64,000 nucleotides of DNA from Ostrinia nubilalis (Eukaryota; Arthropoda; Insecta; Lepidoptera; Crambidae), in contig NC_087095.1 in assembly GCF_963855985.1 (NCBI RefSeq), positions 3,110,001 through 3,174,000 on the forward strand. The letters run 5' to 3'. The translations under genes were made by a program, and so were the position numbers. Below, piece after piece: positions 53,865 to 64,000 of the stretch (its first letter is position 1; every line of letters starts with the position of its first letter). The notes below the pieces were generated by a model, which searched no databases, was not told the DNA's origin, and worked only from the letters and a program-made list of their open reading frames with translations.

Positions 53865-56800
53865 ATGTTTACCGGCATCTTGTTATTCTTCGTAAGTATT
53901 TAAAAACTAGATTAAGTCATTTGTAGACTGTAAACATGTAATAAACCGCAATTTTCAAAAGAAACTTCAAGTTTTTTAAAAGACATAAACAAAGGTATTT
54001 CTTTGTTTTGTTGACAGCTTAATTGCAATTCACAGTGTAGTTTATTGGTTTGAAAACAAGATTTCGGACCTTTGAATCGCAAATGAGTTGTTTGGATGTT
54101 AAAAACAAATTCATAACATAACTGTTATACTCTTTTTTTTTAAATGTACCTAACTCAACTGGTCAGATAGTTTAAGGTTATCTATTTATAATATTTTTGT
54201 TAGTAAATAACGAGTGGAATGTCTTGAGACTTCAGGTATATCTACCTAATTATTATTGTGTTCAACAAACTAATAATTATTTTTATTTAATATGCAGTGC
54301 ACATGGTGTAATAAATACGGTAGCTAATTACGAATAAATGAATTAAACGAATACATATTTATCGAAATAATTACCATAATAATTAATTTAAACAATGTTG
54401 TTAATTATGCTTAATCGCATGTTTTGTTTTATGTTACACTACATAATGTAGGTAAATAATGCATTTTTTACCTTACAAGTTCGTTGGTGTGATTTTTGTA
54501 ATAAGTACCGACATAAATTATGAATTGTTAAGATTATTTTTCAAGCGTTATACGCAGTTTAGCAATAAGGATCCAAACCACACCATGTTACATTTGACAC
54601 TTTTTGCTACATGGTAATATAGATCGTAATGACCACTTTGGTATGTAAACTACGTCCAATTACAACTAGTACATTATAAACACAGAAATATAAACTTTAA
54701 TGATTCGGGATTTAAGCGCTTCATCACAACCGCGGCATTCGAATCGACAACCAGTATTTTGAGATGTCTTACAAATAGGGGCCTAACTATTGACAGTCTG
54801 ATCTATTCGTACATATTAGTACATTGTGGGAAATTACAGTGACTTACTTATCTGAAATCATTGTCTGCATTAATATTCTAATGATTGAGGAAAAATACTG
54901 CAATTTTGAAATTCAGCAAGACTGAGTCACCATCGCCATTATTAACGTCTCCAAGGTTTGCAAACACATACTCGTAAAATACTCATTAGTAGTTTCCAGT
55001 TTGGATAAGTATTGTAGTACGGGCTTGAATCAATCTGGTCGCCCGAAAATTTTGTTATTCCGTGCTCTGAAAGACATGAAAAGCTTCGTTCTAAATACCG
55101 CCGTATGAAACTCCTATTGAAGCTTCATACTGAATATCATTTAGAATTGTATAGGTTTCTTAAAGATTTTTTTATTCAGGTACATCTTTGTTCGTCATCT
55201 GTCGGAATTCGACCCTTCGCAATATACTTAGTCCTTTATTTGAAATGAATAAGATAGTCTATATTGAATGAACTGTTAAACTTTTCCCTGGAATTATTAT
55301 AATACTTAACTTAATTATATGGTTTATTCAACGCGTTTAATGTTAATATACTCGCTACACACGAGTTGCAATGGCAGAACAAAAGATCGAAAAGCCCTTT
55401 AAGTAAACTCAGACTAAGACACTAAAGTTTTTAGTGCTCAAAAGAAGTATAATGTTTGTATAAAAGAATAAATCATCTGTCTGTCAAAACTCACAACATA
55501 CGGGTAACGTGTCTGTAACTATGAAAACATCGATAATAATGCAAGGTAACCGGGTTATTGACACAAGATTAAAGCTTCTGGAGATGATAATGGAACACAA
55601 AAATAACACCGAGTGCAATTTTCGCGTCACATGTAAATTAACTTTGTATCTTTTGTTCCTATAAATAATACAGATAACAAGTAGGTAACACTACTTCCAT
55701 AAACAAAAGAAAGTAAATAAGCGTGTGCTTAATTAAAATATCTAGATTCACCTCATCTCTTTTCGCAATGTAGGTACATTTTTACTCTGGTAATTGAAAG
55801 GAATATTAACCTAGCCGTTATGACGTGTTTAATTGGCCGTGTCCTTAGTCAATATGAACACAAAGAGTCTAGTAACCAAGACGTGTTTATTGTAAATATG
55901 TTAGCCTATTAAACGCTTCGTAAGGTTCTACAAGAGACATAGTAGGTATCTTATCATAGGAAGGAGAGGAAAATGAATTAAATTAGATAAAATACAAAAT
56001 CAAATGGATGATTTGGATAGATCTTAGGATGCTCGGATTAATTAAACAGTACGAAGCCAAAATTGCAAGCAATTAATGCAGGCACCTATGCATTTTTACC
56101 CGACTGCGCCAGAAGGAGGTTTGTTTATGCAATTAATTTTATTTTTTAAATGTAAATGCTTATCCCTTAAATTGTTTTTGTCCGTTTTAAAGGACATGTC
56201 AAATAATTGCTTACAAAATCTAAATTAAAGCAATTTATCGACTTTCAAGGGATATTTTATAAAAAGCATGATATTTTATGTGAAACACGGGGCTGTAGTT
56301 CAATAAAAAGCCGCGAATTTTAAAAATAAAGACATTTGAATAAATGCAACAGCAATGTCAAGTTTTCACTCTTGATAAATGTGGCAATACTGTAGGTATT
56401 ACACTTGTTCTTGTGCTTTATTGATTGATTTTATAATATTAACGAATAAAACTGACGGTTATTGCCAAAACTGTAAAAAAATATCGATTTTTTTCCATTA
56501 ATTTCAAGGTTACAAATGTTAAGTCACTTAAAACGGACAATGCCATGTATCAGTAATAAATACTCATGTTGATTTTTAGACATTTTTACCCAATTTCCCC
56601 CTTTTAGGGGTTGAATTCTGAAATAACCTGAAACAGGTGTTTACTCATTTATCGATAGGAATGTATCCTGTGAAGTATCGAATTAAATAGTGTAACTAAT
56701 TTTGTTTCGCCCTACAAACTTTGGACCCCCATTTCACCCCCTTAGGGGGTAATTTTGGAAAAATCCTTTCTGATAACACCCCTAGACCCTAATAAGGAAC

Positions 56801-59800
56801 CTACATGCCAAACTTTGTGTCTTTATACCCACCGGTTTGGGATTTATGTTGATAAATCAGGCAGTCACTTTCTGTTTTTATATGTCAGGATGTTTTTTGA
56901 TAAATTTATGTAAAATCAACAGTAAATAGTCCAGATGGATTGCAAAAGGCGCTGGATTAGCCAGAGGATGATTATCAGGGATTCCTGTATTGTTATTAAG
57001 AAAAGTTGTTTTACGTTTGTTTTTCTAAACTGGCAATGTCCGCCCTAAGTGACATGGTTATAATGCTAAATAATTGGCAATGTCCGTTTTGAGTGACATG
57101 TCATAACTTCTATACTAATTGGAATTTTTTCAAAAAGTAAATATTTTTTTCTTAATCTATCAAAACAATACCTAAAACCCAAATTTGACCATTTTTGAAG
57201 CAAGGGTTCAATGAGTGCCAATTTAAGGGTTATGCCAATCACAGAACAGAATCTAGACTAAAATATAATCGAGTTTTGAGAGTACCTTTGTGGACCTATG
57301 ACTAAGATTATATCCACTGCGGTATCAGTACCTACTCAACGTTCGAATAATCTCTAGTAGGGTAAGTGCGTTAGTTTTCGTCCAATTATCGGAGTTGCCA
57401 ACTTTGTGATGCAAAATGAATATCTTAAAATACCCTTACTCATATGTGTCATATGTCATTTTAGTCCTTATATAGTCTACTTTACGTTAATATTATATGA
57501 CAATAAGTAAATACCAGGGGTTTTTTTATAAAAAATATTTTATGCAAAAGAGGCGATTTCACTAGTTTTCGTCCAAAAAAATCAGTTTTCGTCCTAGTGT
57601 ACGCTAGTTTTCGACCACTGTGTAGAAAAAAGGGTGCAGTTGAATTATTAACTTAAAACCAATTCTACAATACAATAACTATGGATTGTGGTATATCATT
57701 TGAAAGGTAATTTTGTTAGCTTTCAAATGATATCAAAAAGATTTAAACAAGTTTCTTACCTAAATTTAGAAAAATATTGCAATAGGTCGAAGGACAAATG
57801 GACGAAAACTAATCTACAGGAATACCTAATTTTGGTTTTCGTCCACCCCAGTGCTTGCTCATGACGTCATGGACGGAAACACAACAACGTTTAAAGCTGT
57901 TTTTTGTTTTCGTCCACATTTTTTTAACGGTTTTTATGGGTTTATCACTGTTAAAAAGTGGACGTAAACTAAAATGTTTAATGTAATAGCAATAAAGATC
58001 ATATTGGAAGAAAAAACATTGTATTTTGTAGGTCCATTGAAGTAAAATGATTATTAAAAATATTAACTAGGTGTCAGGGTTTCCGTCCACGTGGACGAAA
58101 ACCAAAATCTTGCAAAATTGTTATGCTAGTATTAGTCCACTTAATTATCTAAGATTTCTATACAAAAACTTTAATAAACCCTTAAAATAGTGTTTATTAT
58201 GCTAATAATTAGACATACGTGCCAAAAACATTACGTAAAGTAGCTAAAACAGTAATTAAACATATCATGAAAGTTCCCTACCGGCACGTTTTTTTTCTAA
58301 CTTGACGACGTTTTCCATTCACCTGTGTGCAGCAGCAACTTCCGTAAATTTTTTTGGAGTTATTACTTGTCAAATTACATTTTCATGCAGGCAGAACTGT
58401 TACTTAGATATTATAGATTGTAACAAGTCCAAACTTGCACGGAAAGTTAGGTTTGTATTCTAATTTTCCGTATTTGTTTGGGGCAAGTCGGTCAAATGGA
58501 CGAAAACAGGAGCTGGACGGAAAACCGGCACAATTACCCTACTAGGTACGCAAACAATGTAAACTGTTCACATTATGACGTCTGCAGCAATGTGTTCTGT
58601 TTTGGGGCATATTGCTGCGACACCGGCCACGCCCCCTTGTCACATCTCCCTTTAGGTTCTGTGATCTGGTTTCAGTATATTATCGTGCCTTTGTGGTACG
58701 GAACTATGACTCCGATTATTATAAGTAGAGTTTCAATAAGTTATTCTGGTTAGATGAAAGTGGCACGAGGAAACTACTTATCAGTTTAAACACGTCTGTG
58801 CTGGCGCAGAATTTATTTATAGGGAAAGCGGTGAAGTTTTACTTACTCGTATCTCGTACTTGTCAATTTCTAACATTGACACAAATTACTGGTTCTACTC
58901 TCTTGCTCTCTCTGTAAAGATTAATATTGGAAAGTTAAACTGCATTTACTAGTTACAGTGAATATGAAACATTCTTTTAATGATGAACCTTATAAGCTTG
59001 TAATAAAGTTCATGTTTCGTCAAAGTTATAACAGTTCCTGTGCAGCTGTCTATGCCCTATACAAAGTACTAACATCGAGAAACCTAGGTATTAAAACCGG
59101 TTGACAGACTGGTTAAATTGTTATTAAATATGAGATACTTTGTCTGACTGGACAACTGGCATATTAGGATTAAAAGTTTTTTACAATGTTCTTCGTTAGT
59201 TTACGTTGATATAAAAAAAATCATTAACCCTTAACCCAGCCTAAAAAAATTCAATCATATCTGCACAGCATAAGGTTCAAATTGATGTGGTCTCTGTGGA
59301 TACCAAAGCCTGGTTAAGGGATATTATTTAGCCTATATTATCAATTTGAGTTAACCTTTAATGACAATATATTAAGGGCTGATTTTTTAACTGAAGAAAG
59401 TTTGGCACACTGACAGTTTCAGCATGGGTTTATGTTAAAGTGACAAGTTTATTTTTCAGTTATAAGATTTATATGACGATTGAAAAATCAGCCCTTATTG
59501 CTAGTAGGCTAAAATATAGCAAATGTCTTTAAAGGCAATCTTCATATGAAACGAAACCAGACAGTAAAAAAAATTTAACATTTATAAATGTCGAGATTTT
59601 ATGATAAAACTCAAATCCGGTTGCGAGACGGAAAACAAAAGTACTTCACTTTATCCTTAATGTTTTCCTTTTGCAGGAATCGAATGTGCAATTATGTAAT
59701 TAACTTGTCATGTACATAAACATAAATTGACATCATATTTAACATTTTTTTGCATCTAATTAAAGCCTATTGTAGCTTAGACTTACTGACTTTAACAAAC

Positions 59801-61375
59801 GTCAAAAGTCTGTCAAACTCCATACAAAAAACACCGGTTAGTTATAGTCACGGTAAAAATAAGGTGGTGCAATTAACCTTAGATACTATTTTGTTATTCC
59901 ACAAACTACACTGAACGATACTCTTTTGTTGATAAATAAAAATAGGTACCTACTTTAACGTAAAATAAAGTAGGCCCACCTAATTTTTCCTTATGAAAAA
60001 ACAAAAGACTCACGATTTTTACGCGGACTACTTTTTTCTTTTTTAAGTTTTCACACCTGCCAGTTTACAAACAAGTTTTGCACATATTTCTTGTCATTTT
60101 ATTCATATTTTACAGACGACAGCAGCACAAACAGCAAAACACTGAGGGCTCTTATGTAATTGCAATAAATGCTACTTTGCAACAAATATATAGTCCGATG
60201 TGCTGCCATCTGTACATTTAATGCACGATGACCTCTAACATCAAACGATTTGTGTCAAAACACACATTAAGAGGCCAGATTATACATTCATTATGATGAT
60301 CAGCTAATATTATGTCCAAATAGCTACTGCTTAGTTACTAGATGGTAAAACGTGTACTAATCGACATTTATTATCCACATGATTGATGACATTTCGAAAA
60401 AACTAGAAAATAAAATACGTTGAAAGAAATATTAGATTAAATTATTGAATTTATTCGACATCTGTTATCTTATAGCCACTGACCAGACTGTTTTTTATGG
60501 CTGTCAGATTAGTAATAAGTGTACCGGTTTAATGAAATGTTGTACAACTTTTTTTCTAAACAGGTTTATTTCCAAAAACTACTCTACTTTTGAGAACGAA
60601 TTTGTCAATCGCCTGTTAAAATGTAGATACTTAAAACATTTTGAAGTTACTATGCATATTATAAAAATATTGATATCTTATTATTTTATAATTTATTAAT
60701 TTAGCTTTAAGTATACTAAAAGCATAGTAATATTACTTAAAAAAAAAACAACGCTGATAAAATAAAAATGCTTTATTCTATTCAAAACTTATTTGCAAAT
60801 TGAACAGGATACCTATCAATAATTCTGCATTGCGAATTGTATTTTCGTAGATGTTTAATAAATCGTCTCATTAATATCTATTACAGCAAGATCACAAATC
60901 CAAAACACGTTTTATAGTAACGTGTAAAGGTTACCAATTAAGTAAATCAATTACATACTTATGGTCTCGATTCTTTTGATGTAGCCGAGATCATTCGTAA
61001 TCCAGTTTCTTAATCTCATTTTTACCTACCTAATTTACTATTAATTTTAATAGACTTGCATTCAAGAAGAGGACTTTTTATTTAAAAATCAGTATCCAAC
61101 AAATTTTGCATACTTCAATAATGTTTCTCTATAGTATTCGACTGCCATGATTGTTACTGAGCTGCGTTATAAAAAAAATGTTGTTTTTTATTCGGTTGTG
61201 TATAAGAAGAAGTTATTAAGATCACAAGGCATTTACTCTGGCATGAAAAATGTTAAAGATTTTTTTTTTAATTTACCAAAAGCCATCAGCAGAAACGCAA
61301 ATATTTATGAATTTTTTTGTTCACAGATCTCACTACACTCCATTTCACAACTGAATGGTGCCCACGTACATGGAC
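53865..61375 (+). CDS. gene C: third Spätzle-like gene, first two exons only (partial)
   Basis: Exon 1 (53865-53891) encodes MFTGILLFF and is 27 bases long, followed by GTAAGT. This is the same length and phase as exon 1 of genes A and B. The best exon 2 is 61327-61375: after a T-rich tract and CAG it reads ISLHSISQLNGAHVHG and leaves one base before GTAAGT, the phase 1 junction seen in A and B (exon 2 is 43 and 52 bases there, 49 here). Joined, the two give a normal signal peptide. Exons 3-6 are not seen up to 64000, so the cystine-knot assignment rests on exon plan and neighbourhood only. Intron 1 would be 7.4 kb and contains four mobile elements. No competing exon 2 with the right phase was noticed. 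Confidence 0.55.
53892..56162. other. gene C intron 1, proximal part
   Basis: 2.3 kb of AT-rich sequence with no recognised element or exon. Confidence 0.4.
56163..57230. mobile_element. possible TIR element with repeated GGCAATGTCCGTTTTAAGTG motif
   Basis: Facing ends CCCTTAAATTG (left, after TA) and the complement before TA at the right. The motif TTGTCCGTTTTAAGTGACAT occurs at about 56177 (plus), 56525 (minus), 57030 (plus) and 57073 (plus). Same plan as 19001-20389 and 57360-58539, but with shorter ends and fewer copies, hence lower confidence. Confidence 0.5.
57360..58539. mobile_element. 1.18-kb TIR element built on dispersed GTTTTCGTCCA motifs
   Basis: Ends GGGTAAGTGCG and, at the right, the complement of GGGTAATTGTGCC, with TA (inside a wider CTAGTA) on both sides. 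The motif GTTTTCGTCCA and variants occur about eleven times: plus near 57373, 57564, 57584, 57605, 57834, 57905 and 58080; minus near 57799, 57959, 58091, 58496 and 58513. No coding frame. It lies in intron 1 of gene C. Architecture, GGGTAA start and TA target match 19001-20389, but the motif sequence is unrelated. Confidence 0.8.
58540..59374. other. gene C intron 1
   Basis: An imperfect inverted pair (CCCTTAACCCAGCC near 59228 and GCCTGGTTAAGGG near 59309) is the only structure noticed. No exon. Confidence 0.35.
59375..59495. mobile_element. 121-bp MITE, TA target duplication
   Basis: Ends AGGGCTGATTTTT and complement AAAAATCAGCCCT, with TA at 59373-59374 and 59496-59497. Confidence 0.8.
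59771..59881. mobile_element. decayed MITE related to 4485-4604
   Basis: Shares CCATACAAAAAACACCGGTT, TAGTCACGGTAAAA and AAGGTGGTGCAA with the complement of the 4485 and 41352 copies. The left end is poorly kept. Confidence 0.5.
59882..61326. other. gene C intron 1, distal part
   Basis: 1.4 kb of AT-rich DNA, no recognised element. Open frames of about 80 codons at 60445 and 61147 show no domain; the second merely runs through the predicted exon 2. Confidence 0.4.
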
Positions 61376-62314
61376 GTAAGTAGTCTTTTAAAACCACGAT
61401 ATAAAAACCCTTTGACTTTAAAAAATATACCTAGTCATACTGTACTAAAACTGTAACCAATTTATCACAATACAATGTAAAAACTTTCGTATTTAGGTGA
61501 TAAGAATAGAATTCAGTTTTGTTTGTAAAAAATATTGGAGACTGGATTTTCCTCAATTTCTTCAGACCTAACTGAAATAATTTGGGTGAATATCCCAAAC
61601 ACGTTTTTTACGCGGCGGAGCTGAGAATCGATGGGAGAAATGTAACTAGAGCGATGATTTTTTTTCTGTATATAGTTTATACAGCGTTTTACACGATAGC
61701 AAAGTCTTCAGGACAATAGGTAGTTATTTTATGTACTAAAAAAATTTTCAAAGACCCAAAATCTAATAGCGGTGGCGCGTCCTAACTCTATTTCTACTCA
61801 TAAATTGTGTTATTCCTTCTTTCTCGGGGATTCTAGTAATTTAAAAATAGTATAGCCATAAAATACATTAAATAAGACTTCCAAATGATATGAAAGAAAT
61901 GTGATATTTCATATTTTAAGTGTTTTAAATAGCCTTTCAAAACTGTCCCACGAAAAAAAGCAATTACAGTGGCTCAATTTCGACACTCTCTTACTTCTCC
62001 AAAGAAGCTTTGAGAGACGTAGAGTTTTTCTTCCCTGCATCACTCAACTGTGTCCTCCTGATCGGGCTATAAAGACTTGCGACTTGTGGTATTGTTTTTC
62101 CAGCAGACCCGTAAATATTTGTATCAGCGGCACAGGAATACAAAATTTTTCAATTTCGCTGGCAAGTGTATGAGTGAAAGCTACTTACTTAGATGCTAAA
62201 CGATTCTTTAACATGATTAAAGTTTGGTGTTTTGTTGTTTCTGCATACAGAAATTATTGATCAGAATTATAGTTTTCTTTATAATTTGAATTTTGTAACA
62301 GTTTTTCAATTCCG
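61376..62314. other. probable gene C intron 2
   Basis: No exon with the expected Cys-x5-Cys then YP/FP pattern was found. A 90-codon frame at 61901-62173 does not fit it. Confidence 0.35.
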
Positions 62315-62890
62315 GTGGCGCAATTTCGGTGGCTCCGGTGGCGAATCTATTGCCGGAATTGGTCTTATTGGCTATTATATATATATTGGAGCATTGTAAC
62401 TAGGTCTACTAAGGTCTCAGTCATAACTACAATATCGTCAGTGAATCGAAGTTGTGTGATGTACTCGCCGTATCTTGATACTGAGCTCGGTCTAGCTCAG
62501 AAGCTTGAAAACCTCTAAGTGGGAGGTAGTGAAGACTTTAAGAGATTATGGTGTCTCCATCTCTGAACCCTCGCAGCAATCAGATAAGTTTCGAGTTCTG
62601 ATCTTGGGGGAGGGCTGATATGATGAAGTTTTCATACAAATTTCATACAAAATTCAGAAGTTGCATGTATCGACAGTCAATTTGACGCCATTAAAGAGAC
62701 TGTAGCACAGCCCAGGTCTTGACCGAATCGAAGAAGGTACAAAAAGGCCAATAATAATGACTGATTATAGTCCTCAGTCTTCTGCATAATTTGACGCAGC
62801 ATTAAATATGTATACGTAGTATTACGAACGTCTTTTCGAAAATGAGGTTGTCTGGGAGACTGGATGTTGGATAGCGAGAGTGTCATGTTT
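62315..62890 (-). pseudogene. decayed LINE reverse transcriptase
   Basis: The minus strand reads, in separated frames, PHFRKDVRNTTYTYLMLRQI and MQKTEDYNQSLLLAF (62690-62850), then GFRDGDT (about 62560), then ITQLRFTDDIVVMTETLVDL (about 62402-62460). These are the conserved blocks of a non-LTR reverse transcriptase, with the catalytic F-x-DD present. Stops and frame shifts between them mark it as dead. The family is probably the same one that left the WTDDLVKVA tails elsewhere in the window, because those tails follow this type of reverse transcriptase. Confidence 0.75.
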
Positions 62891-64000
62891 CAGGAAAAAG
62901 CTGCCTCACCTGACTCTGGACCATCGCCAACGTCCATTCCATTCCAGTCTCTAGCACCACCACCATGTCTTATTTTTTGGTTTATCGACCAATAAACATG
63001 GTGGTATTTAAGAGAACTTTAGTACTAGCATTCCATCTGATTTCATAAGCTCAGTTGTGATTTCATTATCGCCTGGTACATACCTTGTTGTTTTTAATAG
63101 GGCATTCTAATCTCACTCAAGCTAAAGTCTAGGATATCTTCGCTAAAGTGTCGGAATAATCTCGATCTTCAGCCTAATTACTAGTAGTGCTTCTTAATCT
63201 CTCCTAGCAGCTTAGGCATTTACCAAAATGGTTCTGCTATCCTCGTTATTCATGTTGGTATACTCAATTTGGTCCTCGCAAATACATACTTTCGATTTAT
63301 TACAAAAAATCGTCTCTATAATACACTTTGTATCAGCGTGAGGACTTGGATAGCTATTTATACATCGATACTAAGCAGAATCTTAAAAACAGATGAGAAT
63401 AGTCCTGAAACAGCTAAAATTTCCCTAGTCTCGTAGGTTGCAATCTATTCTGCCACTCGAGATGAAAATTCGTGGGGCTTTGGAGCTGGATTGGCACTGG
63501 TCGTGGCTTAGGCTTCATCAGTCGACAGCTTTTGAGCATCTTTTATTCGGCATTCTTCTATTTCGGTGATGACTTCTTCTTCTTCCTCGGTCCCTCACTG
63601 ATGAAGATCGCAACCGCAGATAGTGTTCCTTCATAGACTGCGGTCATAAGCTGTGTGGTGATCGGAGAATGCAAATGTGATTAAATTGCCTGTTCGTCTA
63701 AAAATGATTACTACATTTTGATTTTTGCAGTACTATTAGGGTGCAGCTCAGTACGCTTTTACAGTTCTGGCATCTTTTGCTAGGCCTTCTCTCTCTATGA
63801 GGCTGGCTGGATTTAGTCCTCCGTTTCTTAATTGTACTACTTTCATCTAGCTCATTGTCGCTAGGTTTGCATAGTTTTCCGTTAAATTACCTTGTCACAA
63901 ATATGTAATGTGTTAGTTCAGTAGCTGGTATAGATCTAGAAATATCTTCATACTTAATCTCCAGTTCGCATGGTCTTTAGCGAATAATTAGTTGCGTAAT
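62891..64000. other. unassigned, possibly more decayed LINE
   Basis: Sequence upstream of the reverse-transcriptase remnant in its own orientation, where linker and endonuclease would lie. I could not recognise endonuclease motifs. A 12-base inverted pair ACCACCATGT / ACATGGTGGT lies at about 62957-63006. Confidence 0.3.

Noticed and set aside
61147..61383. 78-codon frame ending at the predicted exon 2 of gene C
   Set aside because: Its upstream part is Lys/Phe-rich intron sequence; only the last 49 bases fit an exon by phase and splice signals.
61901..62173. 90-codon frame with several cysteines, tested as gene C exon 3
   Set aside because: Spacing of cysteines and the lack of the YP/FP turn and of matching splice phase do not fit the exon 3 pattern of genes A and B.

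Overview
The window is eukaryotic nuclear DNA, very AT-rich and gene-poor. The mixture of spliced Spätzle-like cytokine genes, an env-bearing errantivirus, a BEL/Pao element, tRNA-derived SINEs, short 3' ends of RTE-like LINEs and many terminal-inverted-repeat elements points to an insect, most likely a moth or butterfly. The species cannot be told from the sequence.

The host content I can support is a tandem, same-strand cluster of Spätzle-like cystine-knot cytokine genes. Gene A (13461-15549, six coding exons, 182 residues) and gene B (29790-33017, six coding exons, 188 residues) have the same exon plan: a 27-base first coding exon, intron phases 0, 1, 0, 0 and 2, and identical cumulative lengths at exons 3 and 5. 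A third gene (C) starts at 53865 with another 27-base exon inside a signal-peptide core. Its best exon 2 is at 61327-61375 after a 7.4 kb intron, and the rest lies beyond the window. All three should encode secreted pro-ligands of Toll-type receptors.

Most of the rest is mobile DNA. Two LTR retrotransposons are nearly complete. A BEL/Pao element on the minus strand (33769-38618, 5-bp duplication CCTTA, LTRs differing at one base) has lost RNase H and integrase. An errantivirus-type endogenous retrovirus on the plus strand (41720-49542, 4-bp duplication ACGT, LTRs identical by eye) has open pol and env frames and a gag with one frame break.

The DNA-transposon content is varied. It includes a P-like element with a THAP exon and an exact 8-bp duplication (21665-22615), a 5.3 kb TTAA-flanked element carrying two minisatellites (23801-29098), and a 1.1 kb foldback element (51037-52145). 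There are about a dozen short MITEs. Three elements (19001-20389, 56163-57230, 57360-58539) are built from many dispersed copies, in both orientations, of their own end motif. Fragments of one LINE clade recur throughout, the longest being a decayed reverse transcriptase at 62315-62890.

Layout: 1-13.3 kb, intergenic DNA with MITEs and SINEs; 13.3-15.6 kb, gene A; 16-29.1 kb, DNA transposons and minisatellites; 29.8-33.0 kb, gene B; 33.8-38.6 kb, BEL/Pao; 41.7-49.5 kb, errantivirus; 49.8-52.1 kb, SINE, LINE and foldback; 53.8 kb to the end, gene C with element-filled introns. All identities come from reading motifs and frames by eye; no database search was possible.
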